This document shows, piece after piece, positions 1 to 8,745 of a stretch of 64,000 nucleotides of DNA. The DNA is from Saccharofermentans sp. GTDB taxonomy: Bacteria > Bacillota > Clostridia > Saccharofermentanales > Saccharofermentanaceae. Position 1 is the stretch's first letter. Every line of letters begins with the position of its first letter. Below the pieces are notes generated by a model. The model worked only from the letters and a program-made list of their open reading frames with translations. It searched no databases and was not told where the DNA came from. A program made the translations under genes and the position numbers. The DNA lies in assembly GCA_016292135.1 (NCBI GenBank), contig JAEFAZ010000001.1, positions 372,001-436,000 of the forward strand. Direction: 5' to 3'.

Positions 1-416
1 GAAGCCGGACTTTCGGACTTGAAAGAACCGTCCTCGTATACGATCTTAGTACCCGTAACCGCTCTGTCAACAGAAGTTATAAGCGTGACCTTGCCGCTGC
101 AGGCAGCGATCGAAGCAAGAGCTTCTCCCCTGAATCCCTGTGTGGAAAGGCTGAAGATATCTTCATATCTCGTCAGTTTGGATGTTGCGTGCAGGACAAA
201 TGCGAGTTTGGCATCTTCTTCACTCATGCCGCAGCCATTGTCGGTTACTCTGATAAGTTCGATGCCGCCGCCCATGATCTCTATCTTGATATTATCGGCT
301 CCCGCGTCAACACTGTTGTCAAAGAGCTCTTTAACAACAGATACGGGGCGTTCTATGACTTCGCCGGCCTTGATCGCATTGGCGGTGTCCTGATCGAGGA
401 TCTTGATAACGCTCAT
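1..416 (-). CDS. mutL: DNA mismatch repair ATPase MutL (N-terminal part, runs off window)
   Basis: MutL is the ATP-driven matchmaker that links MutS bound at a mismatch to downstream repair nucleases. About 138 N-terminal residues are present, and the reading frame stays open to the left edge. The GHKL ATPase signature is clear: AGEVIERP, then [14 protein letters not shown] with the catalytic Glu and metal-binding Asn, DNGCGM, HATSK and GFRGEAL. The start ATG overlaps the mutS stop as ATGA, so translation is probably coupled to mutS. The C-terminal dimerisation and endonuclease domain lies outside the window and cannot be judged. Confidence 0.95.
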   Translation of the reverse strand, partial: MSVIKILDQDTANAIKAGEVIERPVSVVKELFDNSVDAGADNIKIEIMGGGIELIRVTDNGCGMSEEDAKLAFVLHATSKLTRYEDIFSLSTQGFRGEALASIAACSGKVTLITSVDRAVTGTKIVYEDGSFKSESPA

Positions 417-3094
417 TCTTCACCCTCCTCTGCTACCTGCTGGGACAGATCGTAAAGGATATTTATAGCTTCTATAGGTGTAAGTTTTGATATATCGATA
501 GACTTGATCGTCTGTCTGATCTTGTCTTCCTTGCGGTATACGACGTTCTCCGGGTTAAAGAAGGAATCCTGTCCGGGCATTATAGAATCTACCAGTTCGT
601 TATTGCCTTCACTGTCCTGCTTATGTCCGCGGAGGACCTTGAAATCACCGATCCTTTCGAGTTCTGAAAGGATAGCACGGCTCCTTTCGAGGACTCCGTC
701 GGGAATGCCTGCGAGCTTGGCTACTTCGATACCGTAACTGTCTGATGTGCCTCCTTCCAGTATCTTATGCAGGAAAACAACTGAATCATTATCTTCGGCG
801 ACTTCAACATGACAGTTGAATATGCCTCTGTGCATCAGGGACAGCTGGTTAAGTTCGTGATAATGTGTCGCGAAAACGGTCCTTGCATAAAGTATGTTGG
901 GATCGATTATGTATTCCGTAACAGCCCAGGCTATAGAAAGACCGTCGTAGGTTGAAGTTCCTCTTCCTACTTCATCAAGGAGCAGGAGGCTCTTCCTTGT
1001 AGCATTCTTCAGGATATAGGACACTTCGCTCATCTCGACCATGAATGTAGACTGGCCGACCGAGATATCATCGGAAGCTCCGATCCTTGTGAATATGTGA
1101 TCGACAAGGCCTATCCTTGCTGATTTTGCAGGAACATAAGAACCTATCTGAGCCAGGAGAACAATAAGAGCGATCTGACGCATATATGTTGATTTACCTG
1201 ACATATTGGGACCCGTAAGTACGCATAGCCTCTTCTCTTCATCTATGAGCGTGTCATTAGGAACAAAGCCCGATGCATCCTTGATCATCTTTTCGACGAC
1301 AGGATGGCGGCCTTCTTCGATAACGATGTCCTCGGAATCATCGACGATCGGTCTTACATAGTTTTCAGACGAAGCGAGATTAGCAAGTGAAGATATTACA
1401 TCCAGAAGAGCGATCGCCCTTGCGGTGGCAAAGAGCCTGTCTGATGCGGCTTTTACCGTGTTCCTGATCTCGCAGAAGAGCTCGTATTCCAGGGCTATCC
1501 TCTTTGCGGAAGCACCTACTATCTTATCCTCGAGCTCCTTGATATCAGGAGTGATGTATCTTTCATTATTGGCAAGAGTCTGCTTGCGGATATATTCTTC
1601 CGGAACATTCTCGCTCTGAGATCTCGGAACCTCGATATAGTAGCCGAATACCTTGTTATATCCGATCTTAAGGGTCTTGATGCCGGTCCTTTCCCTCTCG
1701 CCTGCTTCCTTCTGCATGATGAAGCCTTTGGCGTTGGTCGCTATATCGTAGAGCTCATCTCTTTCCTTCGAAAAGCCTTCGCGTATGATATCACCGTCTG
1801 TAATGGTTACAGGCGGATCATCTGCGATGGACTTTTCGAGCAGTTCACATATATCCTCCATGGTATCAAGATCCCGTTTGATGTCCTTAAAGACACCTTT
1901 GCCGTAGGGCTCGAGACACTTTGCGATGAACGGGAGTTTTCCGAGTGAATTACGGAGAGATATAAGGTCTCTGGCATTGGATGTACCCAAAGACACTTTT
2001 GCAGCAAGTCTCTCGATATCGTAAAGACCGGTCAGCCCTTCAGTGATCTCCATCCTGGAAATATAGTTGTCGTATATCTCATTTACAGCGTCAAGGCGTT
2101 TATTGATAGCCCTGACATTGATGAGGGGTTCTTCCAGCCACTTACGGAGAAGACGGCTTCCCATGGCAGTCTTGGTCTTATCAATGACAGAAAGGAGCGA
2201 GCCTTTCCTGGTGTTGCCGCGGATCGTTGAAGTTATCTCGAGATTGGTCCTTGTAGCCTTATCGAGCTCCATCGTATCAGAGATCTTAAAGACATTGACC
2301 GTCGTCATGTGATCGACGTCACAGGTCTGCGTATGTCTTGCATAAAGGACAAGGGCGTTGCAGGCATCGAACATAAGGCCCGGATCAGGGAAATGAATAT
2401 TATCTACTACGATTATCCTTGAATTCTTAAACTCTGCTGAAGAGAAATCACGTTCACTTCTAAGAGTGAAAGATATATCCGTGGCAGCAACAAGTGTTTT
2501 ATATTCCGGAGTCTCGGCAAATGCTTCGTTATGGATGATCTCGGAGGGCATATAACGCGATACGAGGTTCATGAAATGCTCGCCGTTGTCAGAAGAAGTC
2601 AGCTGAGTTGCATTGAACTCACCTGTCGAGATATCGGCAACAGCAACGCCGAACTGGGAACCGATGCACATGACGCTCATGAGATAGTTGTTCTTATGCT
2701 CGTCCAGACCGGATGAATCGGTCATGGTTCCCGGCGTCATGATCTTAACGATACCGCGCTTCACAAGTCCCTTGGCAAGTGCCGGGTCCTCAAGCTGCTC
2801 ACAGATCGCAACCTTCTCGCCCATCGCGACAAGCCTGTTGGCATAGTTAAGATAAGCATGGTGGGGAACTCCGCACATTGGAGCGCGCTTATTGCTTCCG
2901 CAATCCCTCTGGGTCAGTGCGAGTTCGAGCTTGGGAGCAACATAAAGAGCATCATCGAAAAACATCTCATAGAAGTCACCCAACCTGTAGAAGATGATCG
3001 TATCCATCATATTCTTCTTCAGGTCAGCATAAAGCTGCATCATCGGAGACAGTTCATCGTAGTTGATATCCTTAAGTCTTAAGTCATTGCTCAT
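413..3094 (-). CDS. mutS: DNA mismatch repair protein MutS
   Basis: MutS recognises mismatches and small loops in DNA. The protein has 893 residues, slightly longer than the usual 850-870. Near the N-terminus, GDFYEMF (about residues 39-45) carries the Phe-x-Glu mismatch-stacking motif of domain I. The C-terminal ABC-type ATPase has Walker [14 protein letters not shown], Walker [17 protein letters not shown] and the ATHYHEL switch. The final stretch ending QQVAEEGEE is consistent with the usual small C-terminal helix-turn-helix. The gene sits between miaB and mutL and overlaps each by 4 nt (ATGA), the common clostridial arrangement. I see no frameshift or missing catalytic residue. Confidence 0.98.
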   Translation of the reverse strand: MSNDLRLKDINYDELSPMMQLYADLKKNMMDTIIFYRLGDFYEMFFDDALYVAPKLELALTQRDCGSNKRAPMCGVPHHAYLNYANRLVAMGEKVAICEQLEDPALAKGLVKRGIVKIMTPGTMTDSSGLDEHKNNYLMSVMCIGSQFGVAVADISTGEFNATQLTSSDNGEHFMNLVSRYMPSEIIHNEAFAETPEYKTLVAATDISFTLRSERDFSSAEFKNSRIIVVDNIHFPDPGLMFDACNALVLYARHTQTCDVDHMTTVNVFKISDTMELDKATRTNLEITSTIRGNTRKGSLLSVIDKTKTAMGSRLLRKWLEEPLINVRAINKRLDAVNEIYDNYISRMEITEGLTGLYDIERLAAKVSLGTSNARDLISLRNSLGKLPFIAKCLEPYGKGVFKDIKRDLDTMEDICELLEKSIADDPPVTITDGDIIREGFSKERDELYDIATNAKGFIMQKEAGERERTGIKTLKIGYNKVFGYYIEVPRSQSENVPEEYIRKQTLANNERYITPDIKELEDKIVGASAKRIALEYELFCEIRNTVKAASDRLFATARAIALLDVISSLANLASSENYVRPIVDDSEDIVIEEGRHPVVEKMIKDASGFVPNDTLIDEEKRLCVLTGPNMSGKSTYMRQIALIVLLAQIGSYVPAKSARIGLVDHIFTRIGASDDISVGQSTFMVEMSEVSYILKNATRKSLLLLDEVGRGTSTYDGLSIAWAVTEYIIDPNILYARTVFATHYHELNQLSLMHRGIFNCHVEVAEDNDSVVFLHKILEGGTSDSYGIEVAKLAGIPDGVLERSRAILSELERIGDFKVLRGHKQDSEGNNELVDSIMPGQDSFFNPENVVYRKEDKIRQTIKSIDISKLTPIEAINILYDLSQQVAEEGEE

Positions 3095-4587
3095 CTTATG
3101 ATATCCCCCGCCATAACACCGTCAACGGAATAAGGCCTTGCCCTGTCAATGCGTACAGGTATCAGAGCCCCCTCAAGATCATCATCAGGAGCAATTCCCG
3201 CTTTCTTTATAAATTCAGGATCAGCCTCAAAATTGACCAGGTGATTAGTGATCGTCCTGCCGGAATATATCTTTTTATCACCCTTGCTGATGCCCTCCGT
3301 CAAGACTTCCAGAGTCTTTCCGATCAAAGCGGAATTGGATCTGAAGGCAAGGTCGTTCTGGATCTCAAGGAGCCTAGCAAACCTGTGGGATACGACTTCT
3401 TTGGGGATCTGATCCTCATAATCATATGCAGGAGTACCGGGCCTTGCCGAAAATTCAAATGTAAATGCTGCATCAAAAGCAGCTTTTCTGACTGCTTCCA
3501 GGGTCAATTCGAAGTCTTCTTCAGTCTCGCCAGGGAAACCGACGATGATATCGGTCGTAAGACTTCCTCCGGGAACTTTCTTTCTGAAAGAATCGGCTAT
3601 ATCAAGGAAAGTCTTAAGATCATAGGGCCTGTTCATCCTTCTTAAGACTCGGTCAGATCCGGACTGCAAAGCCAGATGCAGGTGCTTTTCTATATTATCC
3701 CGCTCACCCATAAGCGACAGTACATCCTGTGACAGGTCCTTGGGATGGGAAGACATAAACCTTACCCTTGAGAATTCTTTTATGGATGAAGCGGCATCGA
3801 GCACATCAAGGAAAGTGCGCGTGTTGCCGTCGTTATCAGCGCCTCTGTAAGAATTAACATTCTGTCCCAGAAGCATGACTTCCCTGTATCCCTCATCCGC
3901 AAGAGCTCTGAGCTCATCTTTTACGGAATCGAAATTCCTGGATCTTTCCCTGCCCCTGGTATAAGGGACAACACAGTAATTGCAGAAATTGTTGCAGCCG
4001 TACATTATCGGCAGCAAAGCCCTGAAACGGCGCTCTCTCCTGATGGGAACATATCTGTCTTCCACGAGATAATCAGTAGTACCGATATCGATCTGCTGGT
4101 GTTTAACAGCCAGAGATGCCAGCATCAGTTCCGGGAAGCGGTGAAGCTGCTGGGGATCGAACACCAGATCCACATAGGGATATGAAGATCTGATCTTGTC
4201 AACGTTTTTGCCGATCTTCATCATGCAGCCGCAAACCGCTATAAAAGAGACCGACTTGTCTTTCTTAAACTTTTTATATACGCCGAGATTGCCGAAAAGC
4301 CTGTCTTCGGCATTTTCCCTGATAGCGCAGGTATTCATAACGATAACATCTGCGGGAACAAGAGTGTCGCTGCCGTGAGGATGCTGCACAGGCACAAGAC
4401 CGAAGCTTTCGAGCATGCCCGCAAGTTTCTCACTGTCTGACTCGTTAAGCTGGCAACCGTAAGTTATGAGATTATATGTTAAAGCTCTGCCGGATTCCGA
4501 AGCCCTGGACGAAAAATACTCTTTCAGCTCCTCAGATGCTCTTACCGCACTCTTGATATCATTATCATCAATTGTATGAATTGCCAT
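3091..4587 (-). CDS. miaB: tRNA-2-methylthio-N6-dimethylallyladenosine synthase MiaB
   Basis: MiaB is a radical-SAM methylthiotransferase that converts i6A37 to ms2i6A37 in tRNAs reading UNN codons. The N-terminal UPF0004 domain has its three cluster cysteines in TYGCQLNESDS, MNTCAIRENAEDR and VCGCMMK. The radical-SAM motif is CNNFCNYCVVPYTRGRERSR, and a C-terminal TRAM-like region follows. I start it at the ATG ending at 4587 (protein MAIHTIDD) because GAGGA lies about 7 nt upstream; a start 12 codons further up has no ribosome-binding site. The YGCQxN motif and RGRERSR favour MiaB over RimO or MtaB. It overlaps mutS by 4 nt. Confidence 0.95.
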   Translation of the reverse strand: MAIHTIDDNDIKSAVRASEELKEYFSSRASESGRALTYNLITYGCQLNESDSEKLAGMLESFGLVPVQHPHGSDTLVPADVIVMNTCAIRENAEDRLFGNLGVYKKFKKDKSVSFIAVCGCMMKIGKNVDKIRSSYPYVDLVFDPQQLHRFPELMLASLAVKHQQIDIGTTDYLVEDRYVPIRRERRFRALLPIMYGCNNFCNYCVVPYTRGRERSRNFDSVKDELRALADEGYREVMLLGQNVNSYRGADNDGNTRTFLDVLDAASSIKEFSRVRFMSSHPKDLSQDVLSLMGERDNIEKHLHLALQSGSDRVLRRMNRPYDLKTFLDIADSFRKKVPGGSLTTDIIVGFPGETEEDFELTLEAVRKAAFDAAFTFEFSARPGTPAYDYEDQIPKEVVSHRFARLLEIQNDLAFRSNSALIGKTLEVLTEGISKGDKKIYSGRTITNHLVNFEADPEFIKKAGIAPDDDLEGALIPVRIDRARPYSVDGVMAGDIIR

Positions 4588-4614
4588 ATTATTCCTCATT
4601 TCTGTAACTTTGAT

Positions 4615-4644
4615 ATTATACAAGATAATGCAATATCTTTGTGA
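4615..4644 (-). promoter_or_regulatory. Candidate promoter of the miaB-mutS-mutL operon
   Basis: On the minus strand there is a perfect -10 TATAAT at 4615-4620, about 28 nt before the miaB ATG. The best -35 is TTCACA at 4640-4645, with a long 19-nt spacer, so the -35 assignment is weak. This promoter overlaps the divergent promoter of the carboxypeptidase gene. Confidence 0.45.
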
Positions 4645-4669
4645 ACTTAAATAAAAAATAATATATAAT
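4639..4669 (+). promoter_or_regulatory. Candidate promoter of the D-Ala-D-Ala carboxypeptidase gene, leaderless
   Basis: A perfect -10 TATAAT lies at 4664-4669 and a TTGTGA -35-like element at 4639-4644 (19-nt spacer). Transcription would begin about 7 nt past the -10, at or next to the ATG at 4677. The AT-only sequence ahead of the start contains nothing resembling GGAGG. Confidence 0.5.
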
Positions 4670-4676
4670 GCTTATT

Positions 4677-6191
4677 ATGGCTAATTTTGTACTTGAGAAG
4701 ATCATAAGAAGATCGACCGCAGCTGTTCTTGCCTGCGCAATTATCCTGTCAGCAGGAGCCGCTGTTTTTGCAGACCCTGAAACATCAGGAACAGATGCAA
4801 GCGGCGCCGGCAGCACCGAGACCACTGCACCTCACGCTATCGTCAACGGCACGGAGCCGTCCGGCGATACGTCTGAGACCACAAGTTCCATGATCACGCA
4901 GGATATGCAGAGGACTGACCTCCTTAGCGAAAAGCAGAACAATCTTCCCCAGATCAATGCTTCTGCCTATATTCTTTACGATGCAGATTCAGGAGCCGTC
5001 ATAGCAGGACATAATTACAACGATCGTATGGAACCTGCCTCTACCACTAAGGTAATGACCGTGCTCCTGGCCCTCGAGACCCTGGATATGTCTGAAACCG
5101 TTACCGTCAACTCAGACATGGCAGCAAGGATCTCTCTTATCGAAAAAGGTTATGTGAAGCTCGGTCTTCAAGAGAACGAAGAGATAAGCGTCAAAGACCT
5201 TGTATATGCCTCTGTCTTAAAGTCAGCCAACGATGCTGCTTTGGTGCTCGGCATGCATATGGGCGGAAACGAAGAGAATTTCTGCAAAAAGATGAATGCC
5301 AAAGCTAAGGAAATAGGCTGCATAAACACCACTTTCACATCGTCATTCGGCGAAGCAAAAACAACCAACCTTGTCTCAGCATACGATCTTGCTCTCATTC
5401 TGGAAGAAGCCATAAAAAAGACTGATTATTCCAAGATCGCCAAGACTTTGACTTATACGATCCCCGCTACGAACAAATACAGCGAAGCCCGTGAGCTTAC
5501 AAACGCCAACAGGTTCGTCTGCACTACAGAATACGGTTACGAATACTATATCGGCGGCAAGACCGGTTATACTGATTCAGCAGGCTATACTCTCTGTGCA
5601 GCCGCCAGAAAGAATGACAGGACCCTTATCGGCGTTGTCCTTAACGCGTCATCAGCAACATCAAGGTATTCAGATCTTATAAAGCTCTTCGAATACGGCT
5701 ATTCAGATTTCACTACCGTTGCTATCGACCCTTCAGAGTTTACGGCTCTTGTAAACGAGACCAACCAGCGTCTCGAGGAGCTCCTGTCCACCACTGATCT
5801 GTTCCTTTCCGAGGAGAACACTGCCTATATCGAACATCTGACTGTTACAGCGGAACGCGCACAGCTTGGGTCGACTAACAAAGTCGAGCTTAAAGATGTA
5901 GTCATTGACACAACCAAGGCTGATCAGAAGATCTCGATCCCTATCTGCAAGGTCTATTCAGACAAGACTTATGTCGTCGGCAATATCAACATCAGCATTA
6001 GACGCAAATCCGGCGTGGTTGAGATCAATCCCGAGAAAAAGTCCAAACTGACGCCTATTAAGAACATACTTATCACGGCTGCAGTTGCATCCGGACTTAT
6101 ACTCATCCTCATAATCTCCCTTCTCATCTTCAGGCACATGCTCATCAAGAGAAGAGGCGATACTTACAGGGGAAGATCAAAGATGCTCTGA
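4677..6191 (+). CDS. D-alanyl-D-alanine carboxypeptidase (DacF/PBP5-like, peptidase S11)
   Basis: This low-molecular-weight penicillin-binding protein trims the terminal D-Ala of peptidoglycan stem peptides at the outer face of the membrane. A signal peptide (KIIRRS, then a hydrophobic run ending AVFADPE) is followed by a Ser/Thr/Glu-rich linker. The three active-site motifs follow: SxxK in EPASTTKVMTVL, SxN in KSANDAAL and KTG in GGKTGYTDSAG. The family's beta domain comes next. The C-terminus is a true membrane helix (ILITAAVASGLILILIISLL) followed by a basic tail, rather than the amphipathic anchor of PBP5. The start at 4677 follows the signal peptide; an ATG three codons upstream overlaps the -10 box. 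No Shine-Dalgarno sequence is visible. Confidence 0.92.
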   Translation: MANFVLEKIIRRSTAAVLACAIILSAGAAVFADPETSGTDASGAGSTETTAPHAIVNGTEPSGDTSETTSSMITQDMQRTDLLSEKQNNLPQINASAYILYDADSGAVIAGHNYNDRMEPASTTKVMTVLLALETLDMSETVTVNSDMAARISLIEKGYVKLGLQENEEISVKDLVYASVLKSANDAALVLGMHMGGNEENFCKKMNAKAKEIGCINTTFTSSFGEAKTTNLVSAYDLALILEEAIKKTDYSKIAKTLTYTIPATNKYSEARELTNANRFVCTTEYGYEYYIGGKTGYTDSAGYTLCAAARKNDRTLIGVVLNASSATSRYSDLIKLFEYGYSDFTTVAIDPSEFTALVNETNQRLEELLSTTDLFLSEENTAYIEHLTVTAERAQLGSTNKVELKDVVIDTTKADQKISIPICKVYSDKTYVVGNINISIRRKSGVVEINPEKKSKLTPIKNILITAAVASGLILILIISLLIFRHMLIKRRGDTYRGRSKML

Positions 6192-6251
6192 ACGCAACAT
6201 ATCCTCATTTTAAGTTGTATTAATGGTATAACGTACAATGAGGAGGGAATC

Positions 6252-6650
6252 ATGTCCAAATATCCGGTTATCCTCTTGCTTACAGTCTCTATGTCAGCAA
6301 TGTCTTTAACGGCATGCAATAACAAAGCCGCCGTAAAGGCAACATCAACGGACACTTCCGTATACGTTTACGAAGCAGGATCAGAAGATCTGGCAGACAC
6401 AACTGTCAACTCAACAAAGTTCAATCACGGTCATTCCATCAGCGAGGCCGGAACAGATCGTGAAAGAGAGATAAGGCGTTCAGATACGGTAATAACCGAC
6501 GACAACCAGGCATTGAAATATCTTGAAGAAAGCATCACGCTCCCCTCACCTGACCTGAGTTTCTCTCTGACAGAAACGTCAGAAAAAGATCCCGGAGCAT
6601 ATACCTGGATGCCAAGACCGGTGAAAGGATCGGATACTATAAAGACGTAG
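6252..6650 (+). CDS. Small putative lipoprotein of unknown function
   Basis: A 132-residue protein with a lipoprotein signal peptide: hydrophobic run, then lipobox SLTAC with the lipidated Cys at residue 22. The mature part is polar and rich in Ser, Thr, Asp and Glu, with no recognisable domain, consistent with a disordered surface lipoprotein. A strong GAGGAGG site lies 6 nt before the ATG. It sits 60 nt after the carboxypeptidase gene on the same strand and is probably co-transcribed with it, ending at the shared terminator. I do not recognise a family and propose no function beyond a membrane-tethered envelope protein. Confidence 0.75.
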   Translation: MSKYPVILLLTVSMSAMSLTACNNKAAVKATSTDTSVYVYEAGSEDLADTTVNSTKFNHGHSISEAGTDREREIRRSDTVITDDNQALKYLEESITLPSPDLSFSLTETSEKDPGAYTWMPRPVKGSDTIKT

Positions 6651-6658
6651 TGACATAA

Positions 6659-6683
6659 ATAACGGGGCTCAAGGCCCCGTTAT
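6659..6683. terminator. Bidirectional terminator between lipoprotein gene and leuA
   Basis: A 10-bp perfect stem (ATAACGGGGC at 6659-6668, GCCCCGTTAT at 6674-6683) with a 5-nt loop lies between two convergent genes. The T-tracts on either side are short and interrupted, so it is a moderate terminator in both directions. Confidence 0.75.
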
Positions 6684-6697
6684 CTTATATAGTCTGA

Positions 6698-8377
6698 TCA
6701 TTCCACTTCTTTCAGCATCCTGTTAAAGGCTGATACGATCGCCCTGACGGATGACTTGGTGACTGATGAAGACACTCCTGCACCGAGATATGTCTTATCC
6801 GAACCTTCAGCCTTGATCTCGATATATGATATAGCAGCCGAATCAGAACCGCTCTTCATTGAATGCTGGCTGTAGTTGTTGATATAGAACTTAACTCCGG
6901 TGTAATCGCAGAAGGCATCGACAAAACCTGCGAGGAGACCGTTTCCGCGTCCGGTTATCGTCTTCTCCACCCTGTTGTCTGTGATCACGGCCTCAACTTC
7001 TGACTCACCCTCAGACAGGATCGTCTCAGCAAAAGACAACACCCAATAAGGTTCCATAACATTGATGAATTCATCGTCAAACAGATCGAAAACCTGCTGA
7101 GGCAGCAATTCGATATTGTTCTTATCGGTCTCATTCTTAACACAGGCAAGGAATTCCTTCTGGAAAGGCTTGGGAAGCTGGATGCCGAAGTACTTGTCCA
7201 AAACGAAGAAGATACCGCCTCTTCCCGACTGTGCATTGATCCTGATGATAGGCTCATACTGACGGCCTACATCTGCAGGATCGATCGGGAGATAAGGAAC
7301 AGACCATATAGCGGAATTAGTCTCCTCCATCTTCTTGATCCCTTTATTGATCGCATCCTGATGGGATCCCGAGAAAGCGGTAAATACGAGTTTGCCCGCC
7401 CAGGGGTGCCTGGGTTCAACAGTCATGCCGGTGCATTCCTCATAGAAATCAATGATCTTGTTCATGTCTGAAAGGTCGAGCTCGGGATCGACACCAGTCA
7501 TCATCATATTTATCGCCAATGTGATGATATCGACATTTCCGGTCCTTTCACCGTTACCGAAAAGTGTACCTTCCACTCTGTCTGCTCCTGCCATAAGACC
7601 TAATTCGGACGATGCGACGGCGCATCCTCTGTCATTATGCGTATGGAGAGATACAGAGATGGAATCACGGTATCTGGTGTTACGGCAGAAGTATTCAACC
7701 CTGTCGGCATAGATATTCGGAGACTGGTATTCAACCGTCTCGGGGAGATTGATTATCACTTTCTTTTCAGGAGTGGGCTTCCATACATCCAGTACCGCAT
7801 CACAGATCTCAACGGCGAACTCAGGCTCTGTCGAAGAAAAACTCTCAGGAGAATACTCAAGAATAAAATCTGTTCCGGATTCATCCTTGGAAATGTAATC
7901 AGCGATCATCTTAGCACCTTCTACGGCCAGATCAATGCATTCACGGCAGCCAAAACCGAACACTACTTCGCGCTGGAGCGTGCTCGTGGAATTATAAAGA
8001 TGCACTACGGCTTTCTTGCAGCCCTTCAGCGCTTCCATAGTCTTTTCGATGATATGACTGCGAGACTGGGTCAGGACCTGGATCGCGACATCATCAGGAA
8101 TAAGATCGTTTTCGATAAGATAACGGCAGAAGTTGTAATCGGTATCTGACGCAGCCGGAAAACCGATCTCTATGGTCTTGAACCCGATATCGACAAGGAA
8201 ACCGAAGAAAGCCGCTTTCTGTTCCAAGGTCATGGGAACTTCCAGCGCCTGGTTTCCGTCGCGTAGATCAACAGAACACCATTCGGGTGCTTTAGTGATC
8301 ACGTTCGAAGGCCACTTGCGGTCAGGAATATCGACCACAGGCAGAGCCTTGTACCTGCCGTAATTCATGTCTTTCAT
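6698..8377 (-). CDS. leuA: 2-isopropylmalate synthase
   Basis: LeuA condenses 2-oxoisovalerate with acetyl-CoA, the first committed step of leucine synthesis. The protein has 559 residues, the length of the long LeuA class. The HMGL-like TIM barrel opens with SVDLRDGNQAL, whose Arg-Asp are catalytic and metal-binding. SLHTHNDRGCAVASSE supplies the metal-binding His pair, and GNGERTGNVD is the family signature. A C-terminal LeuA-type allosteric dimer domain (about the last 130 residues, including TGRGNGLLAGFVDAF) follows. GGAGGT 8 nt upstream fixes the ATG ending at 8377; a longer frame would start inside the T-box terminator. Expression should follow leucyl-tRNA charging via the T-box. Confidence 0.96.
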   Translation of the reverse strand: MKDMNYGRYKALPVVDIPDRKWPSNVITKAPEWCSVDLRDGNQALEVPMTLEQKAAFFGFLVDIGFKTIEIGFPAASDTDYNFCRYLIENDLIPDDVAIQVLTQSRSHIIEKTMEALKGCKKAVVHLYNSTSTLQREVVFGFGCRECIDLAVEGAKMIADYISKDESGTDFILEYSPESFSSTEPEFAVEICDAVLDVWKPTPEKKVIINLPETVEYQSPNIYADRVEYFCRNTRYRDSISVSLHTHNDRGCAVASSELGLMAGADRVEGTLFGNGERTGNVDIITLAINMMMTGVDPELDLSDMNKIIDFYEECTGMTVEPRHPWAGKLVFTAFSGSHQDAINKGIKKMEETNSAIWSVPYLPIDPADVGRQYEPIIRINAQSGRGGIFFVLDKYFGIQLPKPFQKEFLACVKNETDKNNIELLPQQVFDLFDDEFINVMEPYWVLSFAETILSEGESEVEAVITDNRVEKTITGRGNGLLAGFVDAFCDYTGVKFYINNYSQHSMKSGSDSAAISYIEIKAEGSDKTYLGAGVSSSVTKSSVRAIVSAFNRMLKEVE

Positions 8378-8389
8378 ATCAGTACCTCC

Positions 8390-8665
8390 AAAAACAATAA
8401 GACCCTTCATCTCCATAGAGACGAAGGGTCATTCGCGGTACCACTCTATTTCATTCCCGAAGGAATGCACTCATCAGACAAAGCAAATGCTTTATCCTGA
8501 TCCGTTGTAACGTACGATCACAACGTTCCTCCCTAATATCCTTTGAGTTCGGAAGGACAGCTCCGGGGCGAGTTCCTTTCACTATTGCCTTAGATCTTAC
8601 ACCGGCCGATCTATCTCTGCGAAGCCGTTCGCGAAAGTACTATTCCTCATCAACGCCTTTGTTGA
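8390..8665 (-). ncRNA. T-box riboswitch (leucine) controlling leuA
   Basis: This leader fills the gap between leuA and the next gene. Read on the minus strand it has a Stem I base with GATGAGGA and the AGTA half of the loop-E motif. The specifier loop has GAA followed by CTC at 8570-8572, a leucine codon that matches leuA. The conserved T-box AGAGTGGTACCGCG lies at 8434-8447. The terminator arms are 8418-8430 and 8401-8413 (13 bp with one wobble, 4-nt loop), followed by TTATTGTTTTT. Uncharged tRNA-Leu should pair with the specifier and T-box and prevent termination. Confidence 0.95.
8401..8430 (-). terminator. T-box-controlled intrinsic terminator of leuA
   Basis: The stem GACCCTTCGTCTC / GAGATGAAGGGTC with loop TATG is followed on the minus strand by a T-rich tract at 8391-8400, 24 nt before the leuA ATG. 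It competes with the antiterminator that includes the T-box at 8434-8447. Confidence 0.9.
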
Positions 8666-8681
8666 TTATTCAATTATCGTT

Positions 8682-8710
8682 AATCTAACAGATAAGCCGG
8701 ATAAAGTCAA
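8682..8710 (-). promoter_or_regulatory. SigA-type promoter of the leuA T-box leader
   Basis: TTGACT (8705-8710), a 17-nt spacer, then TAGATT (8682-8687). The start of transcription would fall near 8675, just upstream of T-box Stem I. A leader of about 300 nt would therefore precede leuA. Confidence 0.75.
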
Positions 8711-8745
8711 ATGATCGAAAGCCGGCCGATGTCAAAACACGATGG

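Noticed and set aside
7637..8149. Plus-strand 170-codon open frame
   Set aside because: Antisense to leuA; no supporting features.
8378..8416. Upstream in-frame start for leuA adding 13 residues
   Set aside because: It lies in the loop of the T-box terminator and has no ribosome-binding site; the GGAGGT-preceded ATG 8377 fits.
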